Assembly (NCBI RefSeq): GCF_001426435.1
Contig: NZ_LMER01000014.1
Coordinates: 151,523-215,522, forward strand
Direction: 5' to 3'
From: Angustibacter sp. Root456
GTDB taxonomy: Bacteria > Actinomycetota > Actinomycetes > Actinomycetales > Angustibacteraceae
DNA: 64,000 nucleotides
A model generated the notes under the pieces. The model saw nothing but the letters and a program-made list of their open reading frames with translations, searched no databases and was not told where the DNA came from. Position numbers and translations under genes: made by a program. Shown here one piece after another: positions 42,131 to 50,528 of this stretch. The first letter of the stretch is position 1, and each line of letters begins with the position of its first letter.

Positions 42131-42760
42131 ATGTCGACGCGGCCGTCAGCAACTCGAGACCTCGCCCTCATCGCCTCGTTCGCGGCTCTCGTGGCCGTAC
42201 TGGGCCTGCCCGGCTCGGTGAGCCTGTTCGGCAACGCGGTGCCGATCACGCTGCAGACGCTCGGCGTCATGGTCGCCGGCTCCGTGCTCGGCTGGCGACG
42301 CGCCCTGCTCGCGCTGCTGACGTTCCTGGCGCTCGTGGCCGCCGGGCTGCCCCTGCTCGCCGGCGGACGCGGGGGACTCGGTGTGTTCGCGGGCCCGAGC
42401 GTCGGCTACCTCATCGGCTGGCCGCTCGGTGCGGCTGTCGTCGGATGGCTCGTCGAGCGACGACTCCCCGCCTACCCGGTGTGGTGGGGCCTGCTCGCCA
42501 ACGTGGTCGGTGGCATCGGCGTCGTCTACCTCGTGGGCGTGCCGGTGCAGGCCGCCATCACGGGAACCTCGTCTGTCGTGGCCACCGCGGTCGCCGCCAC
42601 GGTGTTCCTGCCCGGCGACATCGCGAAGGCCATCGTGGCGACGCTCGTGGCGGCCGGCGTCCACCGCGGTCACCCGGTGCCGCCCCCCGCGCGGCGCGAG
42701 CGGCCGCTGGCTGGCACCACGACCTCGTCGGCCGACCGTGGTCGAGACACCGGAGCCTGA
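42131..42760 (+). CDS. bioY: Biotin transporter S component BioY
   Basis: A 209-residue membrane protein with about six hydrophobic segments. The BioY signature VPITLQTLGVMVAGSVLGWRRALLALLTFLALVAAGLPLLAGGRGG (split across about 36-80) and VGYLIGWPLGAAVVGWL are clear. It captures biotin and docks on an energy-coupling module; matching ATPase and T genes (bioM, bioN) lie 3 kb downstream. The last ~35 residues are a polar tail. The start follows TAGCCT. The next gene overlaps the end by 23 bases. Confidence 0.93.
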   Translation: MSTRPSATRDLALIASFAALVAVLGLPGSVSLFGNAVPITLQTLGVMVAGSVLGWRRALLALLTFLALVAAGLPLLAGGRGGLGVFAGPSVGYLIGWPLGAAVVGWLVERRLPAYPVWWGLLANVVGGIGVVYLVGVPVQAAITGTSSVVATAVAATVFLPGDIAKAIVATLVAAGVHRGHPVPPPARRERPLAGTTTSSADRGRDTGA

Positions 42761-43856
42761 TCGGCTGCTCGAGCGGCTCGAGATCCGGCTCGAGGGCCGG
42801 CTGCACGCCCCGCTCGCGGTGCTCGACCCCACGTGGCCGCCGCCCCTGCGCGAGCGCGCCCTGACCGACCTGAGCACCGCCCTGCGCGATGGACGGGTCG
42901 GCGACGACCACCTGGTGCTCTTCACCTCGGGCTCGTCCGGGCGGCCGAAAGGCGTCGTGCGCACCGTCGAGTCGTGGCGGGCCAGCCTGGAGCCCCTGAC
43001 CCGGCTCACCGGCGCCACCGACCGGGACGTCGTCTGGCTGCCCCTGCCGCTGACGTCCGGGCTGTCGCTGTACGGCGGGGTGCACGCGCGCGCCGTGGGC
43101 GCAGGTGTGGTGACCAGCCCCGTCCACCGGGGGGTACCCCCTGAGGCGACCCTGACGCACGTCGTCCCCGCGATGCTGTCGGACGTCTGCGACGCGGTGG
43201 AGCGTGGCACCAGCCGGCTGCGCACTGCGATCGTGGCAGGCGCTGCGCTCGCGCCCGCCCTGCGCCGGCGGGCCGAACGCGCGGGACTCGACGTCCTGGA
43301 GTACTACGGGGCCGCCGAGCTGTCGTTCGTCGGCTGGCGCCGCGACGACGGGCCCATGCACGACTTCCCCGGCGCGCAGGTGCGGGTCGCCGACGACGAG
43401 CTGTGGGTCCGCTCGCCCTACGCGTGCCTCGGATACCTCGACCCCGCCCACACCGGGCCGTTGCGGGCGGACGGCGAGTGGCGCACTGTCGGCGACCGCG
43501 CACACCGCGACGGCCAGGGCTGGCGAGTCCTGGGCCGCGGCGACGCCGCCGTCGCGACCGGCGGCCACACCGTGGTGGCCGAGGAGCTCGAAGCCGCCAT
43601 CCACGAGCTTCCGGGAGTCCGCGACGTCGCGGTCGTCGGCCTCCCGCACGGCCGGCTGGGCCAGGTCGTGGCGGCCGTGGTCGTCGTCGCCGCGGGCGTA
43701 CGGCGAGCCGACCTGGTGTCCGGGCTGCGGCCCCTGCCCTCGTGGAGTCGTCCGGTGCACTGGCTGCGCGCCGAGCACCTGCCTCGCACATCGACCGGCA
43801 AGCTGGCGCGGACGGACGTCGCCTCCGCCGCCCGCACACTGCCACCGCTTGCCTGA
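42738..43856 (+). CDS. Short AMP-forming acyl-CoA ligase-like enzyme in the biotin locus
   Basis: A 372-residue member of the adenylate-forming superfamily. Motifs: P-loop LVLFTSGSSGRPKGVV (about 53-68), A5 EYYGAAELSFVG, A7-A8 GEWRTVGDRAHRDGQGWRVLGRGDAAVATGG, and the catalytic Lys in STGKLARTD. It lacks roughly the first 100 residues of normal ligases, so the N-terminal subdomain is minimal. It overlaps bioY by 23 bases, indicating cotranscription. A carboxylate tied to biotin metabolism, for example pimelate, is an attractive but unproved substrate. GTG 42738 has no strong ribosome site. Confidence 0.82.
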   Translation: MVETPEPDRLLERLEIRLEGRLHAPLAVLDPTWPPPLRERALTDLSTALRDGRVGDDHLVLFTSGSSGRPKGVVRTVESWRASLEPLTRLTGATDRDVVWLPLPLTSGLSLYGGVHARAVGAGVVTSPVHRGVPPEATLTHVVPAMLSDVCDAVERGTSRLRTAIVAGAALAPALRRRAERAGLDVLEYYGAAELSFVGWRRDDGPMHDFPGAQVRVADDELWVRSPYACLGYLDPAHTGPLRADGEWRTVGDRAHRDGQGWRVLGRGDAAVATGGHTVVAEELEAAIHELPGVRDVAVVGLPHGRLGQVVAAVVVVAAGVRRADLVSGLRPLPSWSRPVHWLRAEHLPRTSTGKLARTDVASAARTLPPLA

Positions 43857-43871
43857 CGGGACACTCGAACC

Positions 43872-44486
43872 ATGGCCGATCACGACCCGTCGCACTGGAA
43901 CCGCTACAACGCGAAGCAGGCCCGAAGGGCCGTGCGGCCGCTGCTGGTCGACGCACTCACTCATGCGGGAGGCGGCCCGGGCCGGGTGGCGCTCGACATC
44001 GGCTGCGGTGCCGGGATCGAGACGCGATGGCTGCTCGAGAACGGCTGGACGGTGCACGCCCTCGACGCCGACCAGCAGTCCTTGGACGCGTTGAACCGCA
44101 CCGTCGCCCCGGCTGGGACGCGTGAGCGCCTGCGCACGTCGGTCGTGGATCTCAATGACCTCCCCTGTCTGCCCACCGCCGACCTCGTCTACTCCGGGTA
44201 CGCGCTGCCGTTCACCGATCCCGCGCACTTCGGCGCGATGTGGCGCAGGGTCAGGGAGGCGCTCGCACCGGGAGGGGTCCTTGCGGTCAACGTCTTCGGA
44301 GACCATGACTCGTGGGCGAACTCAGGCACCGGGACGTTCCTGGCCGAGGCGCAGTGCCTCTCGCTGCTCGACGGCCTGCAGATTCTCCGCTTCGACGTCG
44401 AGGACGAGGACGGCATGGCATTCAGCGGACCCAAGCACTGGCACGTCTTCGACATCATCGCCCGGCGTCCAGGCCCGTCGTCCTGA
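43872..44486 (+). CDS. Class I SAM-dependent methyltransferase
   Basis: A 204-residue methyltransferase. Motif I is LDIGCGAGIETRWLLENGW (about 41-59), the acidic loop is HALDADQQSLDAL, and motif IV region VYSGYALPFTDP. It is closest in feel to TehB/UbiE-like small-molecule enzymes; the substrate is unknown. It starts 15 bases after the ligase gene. Its position in a biotin locus makes a BioC-like role (malonyl-ACP methyl ester) worth asking, although the motifs do not decide it. Codon use appears a little less GC-rich than its neighbours, so it could be a later insertion. Confidence 0.82.
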   Translation: MADHDPSHWNRYNAKQARRAVRPLLVDALTHAGGGPGRVALDIGCGAGIETRWLLENGWTVHALDADQQSLDALNRTVAPAGTRERLRTSVVDLNDLPCLPTADLVYSGYALPFTDPAHFGAMWRRVREALAPGGVLAVNVFGDHDSWANSGTGTFLAEAQCLSLLDGLQILRFDVEDEDGMAFSGPKHWHVFDIIARRPGPSS

Positions 44487-44511
44487 GACGGAGCACCCCC
44501 TCTCGTCCGTC

Positions 44512-44517
44512 TACGCT
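44512..44517 (+). promoter_or_regulatory. Leaderless -10 (TACGCT) for the thiolase-bioM-bioN operon
   Basis: TACGCT is 8 bases before ATG 44526. It implies that the second half of the locus can be expressed apart from bioY. Confidence 0.5.
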
Positions 44518-44525
44518 GGCAGCCG

Positions 44526-45734
44526 ATGCCCCCCGCCTCCTTCACCCTGTGCGACGACGTCCGCGACGCCCGCTCCCCCGTCGTCGTTGCGGCGCGTCGC
44601 ACCCCGGTCGGCACGGCCGGTCGCTCGCTCGCGGCGTACGACGTCACCGCCCTCAGCGTGCCGGTGCTGCGAGCCCTGGTGAGTGACCTGGCGAGTGACC
44701 CGGCCGATGCGGCAGGCCACGTGCCTGTCGACGAGGTGGTGCTCGGCAACTGCATGGGCCCCGGCGGTGACCCGGCCCGCGTGGCTGCGCTGGCTGCCGG
44801 TCTCGGCCTGAACGTGCCCGGCGTGACCCTCGACCGGCAGTGCGGCAGCGGGCTCGAGGCGATCGCCCAGGCCGCCACCCACGTCGCCGTCGCCGGTGGC
44901 GTCGTGCTCGCCGGTGGCGTCGAGAGCGCCAGCACGGCGCCCACCCGACTGGCGCTGCTGCCGGACGGCAGGCGAGAGCCGTACGACCGCGCCCGCTTCG
45001 CCCCGGACGAGTACGGCGACCCCGGCATGGGCGAGGCCGCTGACGCGCTCGCGACCGCCCGCGGGATCACGCGGGAGCGACAGGACGCCTACGCCGCCCG
45101 CTCGCACGCGCTCGCGGTGGCCGCGCAGGCGACAGGCGTCTTCGAGCCGGAGCTGGTCGCGGTCGGCGCCGTCAAGGCCGATGAGCGCCCGCGACCGGGG
45201 CTGGACGGCGCGCGGCTGGCCCGCTTCCGGCCGGCGTTCACCCCGGACGGCACCGCCACCGCCGGCAACTCCTGCGGCATCAGCGACGGTGCGGCAGCGG
45301 TCGCCGTGGTCGACGAGGCGACGCGCGCGCACCTCGGTCTGCCGGGGCTCGCCGTCCGGGCCGTCGCAGCCATCGGCGTCGACCCGCGCCTGCCCGGACT
45401 CGGGCCGGTGCCAGCCGTGCAGGCGGTGCTCGACGTCTGCGGGCTGTCGATCGCCGACGTCGGCGCCCTGGAGATCACGGAGGCCTTCGCCGCGCAGGTG
45501 CTCGCCAGCACCGACGCCTGGGGTCTTGACCCTCTCGGCGGCCCGGGTGAGCAGGTCGTGTGCACCCAGGGCGGTGCCATCGCCCTCGGGCACCCTTGGG
45601 GTGCCAGCGGCGCCCTGCTCGTCGTGCGGCTGTTCAGCCGCATGGTGCGCCAGGACGGCCCGCGGTACGGGGTGGCGACGTGTGCAGTCGGCGGCGGCCA
45701 GGGTGTGGCCCTGCTGGTGGAGCGGGTCGGATGA
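44526..45734 (+). CDS. Thiolase (acetyl-CoA acetyltransferase family)
   Basis: A 402-residue thiolase with the full triad: nucleophilic Cys in LDRQCGSGLEA (about 104), His in AIALGHPWGASGALL (about 359) and the second Cys in ATCAVGGGQGVALL (about 389). Thiolases condense or cleave 3-oxoacyl-CoA. Its stop overlaps bioM as ATGA, so it is translated with the biotin ABC module, which suggests a role linked to biotin or its precursor. It could equally be a general beta-oxidation enzyme. Confidence 0.9.
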   Translation: MPPASFTLCDDVRDARSPVVVAARRTPVGTAGRSLAAYDVTALSVPVLRALVSDLASDPADAAGHVPVDEVVLGNCMGPGGDPARVAALAAGLGLNVPGVTLDRQCGSGLEAIAQAATHVAVAGGVVLAGGVESASTAPTRLALLPDGRREPYDRARFAPDEYGDPGMGEAADALATARGITRERQDAYAARSHALAVAAQATGVFEPELVAVGAVKADERPRPGLDGARLARFRPAFTPDGTATAGNSCGISDGAAAVAVVDEATRAHLGLPGLAVRAVAAIGVDPRLPGLGPVPAVQAVLDVCGLSIADVGALEITEAFAAQVLASTDAWGLDPLGGPGEQVVCTQGGAIALGHPWGASGALLVVRLFSRMVRQDGPRYGVATCAVGGGQGVALLVERVG

Positions 45735-46417
45735 TCCGGCTGTCCGGCGTCCAGCACGCGTACGGCGACACGGTGGTGCTCGACGGCATCGACCTCGCGC
45801 TCACCGAGCAGCGCATCGGCGTCGTCGGTGCCAACGGCTCGGGCAAGTCGACGCTGGCGCGCCTGCTCAACGGTCTCGTCCTGCCCTCGAGTGGCTCGGT
45901 GACGGTCGACGGTCTCGACACCCGGCGCGACGGCGCCGCCGTCCGCCGGCAGGTCGGCTTCGTCTTCACCGACCCCGACGCGCAGATCGTCATGCCCACG
46001 GTGGCCGAGGACATCCAGTTCTCGTTGCGCCGCAAGCAGCTCAGCCGAGGTGAACGGCAGGCGCTCGTCGCCGACGCTCTCGAGCGCTACGGCCTCTCCG
46101 GCCTCGGCGACCGCCCGGCGCACCTGCTCTCGGGCGGCCAGAAGCAGCTGCTCGCCCTCGCCGCCGTACTCGTCACCGAGCCCTCGGTGCTCGTCTGCGA
46201 CGAGCCGACGACGCTGCTCGACCTACGCAACAGCCTGCGCGTCGCGGAGCTCATCGCCGCGCTGCCGCAGCAGGTGGTGATGGTGACGCACCAGCTCGAG
46301 CTGCTGGCCGACTACGACCGCGTGATCGTCGTCGACCAGGCACGCGTGGCGTTCGACGGCGCGCCGGCTGAGGCGATCAGCTGCTATCGCGGCCTCATGC
46401 AGGCGGCCGGGCGATGA
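45731..46417 (+). CDS. bioM: Biotin ECF transporter ATPase (BioM/EcfA type)
   Basis: A 228-residue ABC ATPase. Walker A is GANGSGKST (about 33-41), Q-loop FVFTDPDAQIVMPTVAEDIQF with the ECF-type Asp-Ala-Gln, signature LSGGQKQLLALA, Walker B VLVCDEPTTLLD and switch His VTHQLEL. Together with bioN and bioY it forms an energy-coupling-factor importer. ATG 45731 is in the ATGA overlap with the thiolase gene; the same happens at its end with bioN. Confidence 0.92.
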   Translation: MIRLSGVQHAYGDTVVLDGIDLALTEQRIGVVGANGSGKSTLARLLNGLVLPSSGSVTVDGLDTRRDGAAVRRQVGFVFTDPDAQIVMPTVAEDIQFSLRRKQLSRGERQALVADALERYGLSGLGDRPAHLLSGGQKQLLALAAVLVTEPSVLVCDEPTTLLDLRNSLRVAELIAALPQQVVMVTHQLELLADYDRVIVVDQARVAFDGAPAEAISCYRGLMQAAGR

Positions 46418-47010
46418 TCGGCCTGTACCGACCCGGTTCGTCGCTCCTGCACCGCGCTCCGGCCGGCCTGCTGCTCGGGCTGCTCCTGGCGGGGACGACC
46501 ACCTTGGTCGTGGCCCGGCGCCCGCTCGCCGTCGCGGTGGCAGCCGGCGTGGTCGTGGTCGGCTACGCGCTCGCAGCGGTCCCGCCGTCCGTGGCGCTCG
46601 CTCAGCTGTGGCCGATGCGCTGGTTCGTGGTGCTGCTGGTCCCGCTGCAGTGGTGGTCGGGCGGGTGGCGCCAGGTGGTGGTCGTGGTCGGCACCATGCT
46701 CGTCACGGTCGCGGCCGCCGCGCTGGTCACGCTCACCACGAGGGTGTCGGACATGCTCGACGTCTGCGTGCGCGTGCTGGGCCCGACACGGCGGCTCGGC
46801 GTCGACCCCGAGCGGGTCGGGCTCACCCTCGCGCTCACCGTGCGCGCCGTGCCCGTGCTGGCCGACACCTTCGCCCAGGCGCGCGACGCCCGCCGTGCGC
46901 GCGGTCTCGAGCGCAGCCCGCGCGCCCTGCTCGTGCCCCTCGTGCTGCGTACGCTGCGGCACGCCGACCGGCTGGGTGAGGCACTCGCCGCCCGCGGCGT
47001 CGACGACTGA
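46414..47010 (+). CDS. bioN: Biotin ECF transporter T component (BioN/EcfT type)
   Basis: A 198-residue membrane protein with about five hydrophobic segments (from residue ~15) and the two short Ala-Arg-Gly coupling motifs, ARDARRARG (about 155-163) and EALAARG near the C-terminus, that contact the ATPase. Start by ATGA overlap with bioM. It ends the plus-strand run; the convergent ABC permease gene stops 4 bases further on. Confidence 0.9.
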   Translation: MIGLYRPGSSLLHRAPAGLLLGLLLAGTTTLVVARRPLAVAVAAGVVVVGYALAAVPPSVALAQLWPMRWFVVLLVPLQWWSGGWRQVVVVVGTMLVTVAAAALVTLTTRVSDMLDVCVRVLGPTRRLGVDPERVGLTLALTVRAVPVLADTFAQARDARRARGLERSPRALLVPLVLRTLRHADRLGEALAARGVDD

Positions 47011-47014
47011 TCGC

Positions 47015-47881
47015 TCAGGCGAGCACGTCGCGCGTGGTCATGCGCGCCCAGGCGGCCGCGCCGAACACGGCGACGTAGACGGCCTGCAGACCGAGGCCCT
47101 GCAGCATCACCGACGTCTCCACCGGCTGGCGCAGCAGGTCACCGAACGCCAGCCAGTAGTGCGTCGGCAGCCACGGGTGGATCGCCGACACCTGCGGGAT
47201 GGCGTCGAGGATCTGGCTCGTGATCGCCAGGCCGACGGTCGTGGCCATGGCGGCGATCGGCACGTCGGTGAGCGTCGACACGAACAGGCCGATCGCACTC
47301 AGCCCGGCCAGCGACAGCCCCACGTACGCGGCCACACCGAGGCCACGGACGAGCGCGTCGGCGGCCGTGATGGTGCCGCCCGACAGCAGCGCCACGTCGC
47401 GCAGCGGGAACAGCAGCGCGCCGACGACACCACCGACGACGGCCACCGTGAACGCGGCGAGCACCCCGAACACCAGCGCGGTCACGAGCTTCACCAGCAC
47501 CAGCCGGGCGCGGCCGGCGGGCGCCACGAGCAGGTACCGCAACGTGCCCATCTGGGCCTCGCCCGCGATGCTGTCGCCCGCCACGACCCCGATGGCCAAA
47601 GGCAGGAACAGCGGCAGCTCGACCGTCAGCGCCGTGAAGGCGATGAACAGGCCGTTCTGCGTCACGTCCGACAGGAACGGCGGCCCCTCGGAGGGGCTCG
47701 ACGGGCCGCCGAACGAGCGCACGACCACGCCGATGAGCACCGGCACCGCCGCCAGCACGACGAGTCCGGCTCGGATGCGCAGACGGCCGAGCAGCAGGCG
47801 CAGCTCGCTGCGCAGCAACCGCCACGTGGCGCCGACGGGTGATCCGGAGCCGACCGCCGAAGTCGCCTCAGCCCGCGACAT
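47015..47881 (-). CDS. ABC-2 type transporter permease
   Basis: A 288-residue permease with about six hydrophobic segments; the first lies at about 38-55. The conserved cytoplasmic segment between segments 2 and 3, EAQMGTLRYLLVAPAGRARLVLVKLV, is typical for ABC-2 permeases (drug, bacteriocin or lipid export). It overlaps the end of the ATPase gene by 14 bases, so the two are made together. The export substrate is unknown. Confidence 0.87.
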   Translation of the reverse strand: MSRAEATSAVGSGSPVGATWRLLRSELRLLLGRLRIRAGLVVLAAVPVLIGVVVRSFGGPSSPSEGPPFLSDVTQNGLFIAFTALTVELPLFLPLAIGVVAGDSIAGEAQMGTLRYLLVAPAGRARLVLVKLVTALVFGVLAAFTVAVVGGVVGALLFPLRDVALLSGGTITAADALVRGLGVAAYVGLSLAGLSAIGLFVSTLTDVPIAAMATTVGLAITSQILDAIPQVSAIHPWLPTHYWLAFGDLLRQPVETSVMLQGLGLQAVYVAVFGAAAWARMTTRDVLA

Positions 47882-48797
47882 CGAAGCCCTCCCCCGTCAG
47901 CGCCACGAAGGCGTCCTCCAGCGACGGACGCTCGACCACGAGCCCCTGCACCCGGACGCCGGCGGCCACGAGCGCGGCGCACGCCTGGTCGACCTCCACC
48001 GCCCCGACCGGTGCGCTCACCGTGTGGTCGAGCCGGACGACGTCCGCGAACCCCAGGCGCTCAAGGGTCTGCCCGGCCACGCTGGCGTCAGGCGTGGTCA
48101 CCACGAGCCGGCTGCTGACGGCTGCCCGCAGCCGCTCGACCTCGCCGTCCGCGACGAGCCGGCCGCGTGACAGGACGGCGGCGTGCGTGCAGATCTGCTC
48201 GACCTCGGCCAGCAGGTGGCTCGACACGAACACCGTGGTGCCCTCGTGCGCGAGCTCGCGCACCAGCGCTCGCACCTCGCGGGTGCCCTGGGGGTCCAGG
48301 CCGTTGGTCGGCTCGTCGAGCACCAGCAGGTCGCGCGGGCGCAACAACGCCGCTGCGATACCGAGCCGCTGGCGCATGCCCAGGGAGTACGCGCGGTAGC
48401 GCTTGTCGCGCGCGGCGGTCAGCCCCACGCGCTCGAGCGCGGTGTCGATGCGGGCGCCCCGCGTGCGAGGCGCCGCGGTGGCGTCGGCCGCGTCGAGCCG
48501 CTCGAGGTTCTCGGCTCCGGTGAGGAAGGGGTAGCAGGCCGGCCCCTCGATGAGCGCCCCCACCCGCGGCAGCGTCGACTGCCACCCTGCAGGCATGGGC
48601 GCCCCGAGCAGCGACACTTCACCGGACGTCGGCGCGATCAGCCCCAGCACCATGCGGATCGTCGTGGTCTTGCCGGAGCCGTTCGGCCCCAGGAACCCGT
48701 ACACCGTGCCCTCGGGCACGTCCAGGTCGAGCTGGTCGACCGCGATCTGCCCCCCGCGGAACCGCTTGGTGAGAGCGGTCGTCGAGATCGCGCTCAT
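47868..48797 (-). CDS. ABC transporter ATPase (DrrA-like) of the LolA-coupled exporter
   Basis: A 309-residue ATPase. Walker A is GPNGSGKTTTIRMVLGLI, signature YSLGMRQRLGIAAALL, Walker B LLVLDEPTNGLD, switch His SSHLLAEVEQI. A ~80-residue C-terminal extension (from about 225) resembles the DrrA/NatA regulatory domain. The partner permease follows (14-base overlap) and the LolA-like gene precedes with an ATGA overlap, so the three form one operon. The substrate is not predictable. Confidence 0.9.
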   Translation of the reverse strand: MSAISTTALTKRFRGGQIAVDQLDLDVPEGTVYGFLGPNGSGKTTTIRMVLGLIAPTSGEVSLLGAPMPAGWQSTLPRVGALIEGPACYPFLTGAENLERLDAADATAAPRTRGARIDTALERVGLTAARDKRYRAYSLGMRQRLGIAAALLRPRDLLVLDEPTNGLDPQGTREVRALVRELAHEGTTVFVSSHLLAEVEQICTHAAVLSRGRLVADGEVERLRAAVSSRLVVTTPDASVAGQTLERLGFADVVRLDHTVSAPVGAVEVDQACAALVAAGVRVQGLVVERPSLEDAFVALTGEGFDVAG

Positions 48798-49909
48798 CCG
48801 CTGGCGCGCGCCGTGCGGATGAGCTCGTCCGGGGTGACGGCACCCACGTACAGGTGCCCGTCGGCAGTCAGCAGCACGCTCACCAGCCGGGTGGTCAGCA
48901 GCCGGCCCCCACCGGGCAGCCGGTCGCCCGGCACCGGCCGCGAGGCCCGCAGCAGCGTCGCGAGCAGGGGACTCGCGGGCTGCTCGGATCCGCCCGACGC
49001 CGAGGGCTGCGGCGCCGTCGACCGTACGACGGTGGTCCAGCCGTTGCCGAACGTCCGCACCGGCGCGGCGCCGGACGGCGCCGACCTCTGGGCATCGTGC
49101 GTGGGCATCGTGACGTCCCGCACCGATGAGCCCGGAGGGGGGCTGAACCGGAACGTCGACGCCGCCGGGCTGCGCAGACTCAGGCGAGTGAAGCCGATGT
49201 CGACCGCCGCGGCCCCGCCGCTGCGCGGCGTCACGACGGTACGCAGCACCAGCCCGGTGCGGGCGTCGACGTAGACGTCGACCGACCCGACCAGGCTGAC
49301 CGCGTCCCGCGGCTGCAGGCGCAGGTCGTAGGCGTCGCGCCCCGCCACGGTGGCCGGACGACCCACCGAGACCTTCGTGGTCGGCGACACCGCGGCCAGT
49401 GCCCGCTCGGCCGCCTGCTGCGGCGTCAAGGGCAGGTGCATCGCCAGGTCGCCAGGAGCGCCCGGCACATCCGGCAGGGCCGTGGCCTGCGACGACGACG
49501 GCAGCACCGTGCGCGTCACCGTGCGCGTCGTGCTGTTCCAGGTCCAGAGGGTCGACCGGTCGTGCACGAGGCTGGCCTGGGTGAGCGGGCCCACCAGGTC
49601 GACGCGCTGGCGCTGCGGCCCGTCGAGGTAGACGCGCAGCGTCTGGGTTCCCGTGAGCAGCGACGACCAGTCGAGGCCGCCCCGCTGCGGCAGCGCGGGC
49701 ACGCCGAGGTCGGTCGTCGAGCGCACCGTGCCGCTGAGCGTCGAGACCCTCGCCGTCTGCACCTTCACCAGCAGGTCGCGCGCCGTGAGCGACGGCAGGT
49801 GCGGGCGGTCGTTCGCCGCCTGGGCGCTCACCTGAGCGCCGCCCGCGACCGCTGCCGCGATCACGACAGGGGCGGCCCACCGGGCGTGGCGCGCTGAGAG
49901 ACCGAGCAT
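48794..49909 (-). CDS. Exported LolA/RseB-like protein coupled to an ABC exporter
   Basis: A 371-residue protein from ATG 49909. A signal peptide is likely (about 1-32, HARWAAPVVIAAAVAGGAQVSAQA). The rest looks like a LolA-fold lipid-binding half-barrel: SLTARDLLVKVQTARVSTLSGTVRSTTDLG, TLRVYLDGPQRQRVDLVG, STLWTWNSTTRTVTRTVL, GRDAYDLRLQPRD and VDVYVDARTGLVLRTVV. Actinobacterial relatives are annotated as LolA-like or RseB-like. The ATGA overlap with an ABC ATPase suggests it receives or delivers the hydrophobic export substrate, which is inference. In-frame start 13 codons upstream is less likely. Confidence 0.8.
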   Translation of the reverse strand: MLGLSARHARWAAPVVIAAAVAGGAQVSAQAANDRPHLPSLTARDLLVKVQTARVSTLSGTVRSTTDLGVPALPQRGGLDWSSLLTGTQTLRVYLDGPQRQRVDLVGPLTQASLVHDRSTLWTWNSTTRTVTRTVLPSSSQATALPDVPGAPGDLAMHLPLTPQQAAERALAAVSPTTKVSVGRPATVAGRDAYDLRLQPRDAVSLVGSVDVYVDARTGLVLRTVVTPRSGGAAAVDIGFTRLSLRSPAASTFRFSPPPGSSVRDVTMPTHDAQRSAPSGAAPVRTFGNGWTTVVRSTAPQPSASGGSEQPASPLLATLLRASRPVPGDRLPGGGRLLTTRLVSVLLTADGHLYVGAVTPDELIRTARASG

Positions 49910-50030
49910 GGTTCCACTGTCCGTCACCGCCGCGGGCACGGCAACCACCAGCGGTGGAGATGCTGTGTGGAGGCGATACCGGATCGTTGCGACCTCGGCG
50001 GCCGCTGCACCACGCAGCGACCATGGACGC

Positions 50031-50519
50031 GTGGCAGACGACCTGGACCGCCGGACGGAGTCCGTGTGGGACTACCCCCGCCCGCCCGTCGTCGTGCCCT
50101 CGCACGAGCGCGTGGTCGTCGAGGTGGAGTCCCACGTCGTGGCCGAAACCAGCCGGTCGCTGCGGGTGCTGGAGACCAGCCACCCACCGGTCTACTACCT
50201 GCCCACCGACGCCGTCGCCCCCGGCGTCCTGCGGCCGGTGACCGGCACCACGTGGTGCGAGTTCAAGGGTTCGGCGTCCTACTTCGACGTGGTGTGCGCG
50301 AGCGGTCGGGTGATCCCCCGCGCGGCCTGGCACTACCCCCGACCCCCCGCGGGCTACGAGACCCTGATCGGCCACGTCGCTTTCTACCCCGGCCTGATGG
50401 ACCGCTGCACCGTCGACGACGAGCTGGTCGTCGCCCAACCTGGCGACTTCTACGGCGGCTGGATCACCAGCAGGGTCACGGGACCCTTCAAGGGCGGCCC
50501 GGGCACGCGCGGCTGGTAG
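50031..50519 (+). CDS. DUF427 domain protein
   Basis: A 162-residue soluble protein with the DUF427 fold: SVWDYPRPPVVVPSHERVVVEVESHVVAETSRSLRVLETSHPP (split), YYLPTDAV, TTWCEFKGSASYFDVV and ETLIGHVAFYPGLMDRCTVDDE. The family is widespread in actinomycetes; function unknown. GTG 50031 is used because the conserved part starts soon after it; the frame is open further upstream into the LolA promoter region but the added residues look non-coding. Confidence 0.85.
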   Translation: MADDLDRRTESVWDYPRPPVVVPSHERVVVEVESHVVAETSRSLRVLETSHPPVYYLPTDAVAPGVLRPVTGTTWCEFKGSASYFDVVCASGRVIPRAAWHYPRPPAGYETLIGHVAFYPGLMDRCTVDDELVVAQPGDFYGGWITSRVTGPFKGGPGTRGW

Positions 50520-50528
50520 CGAGGGCGC

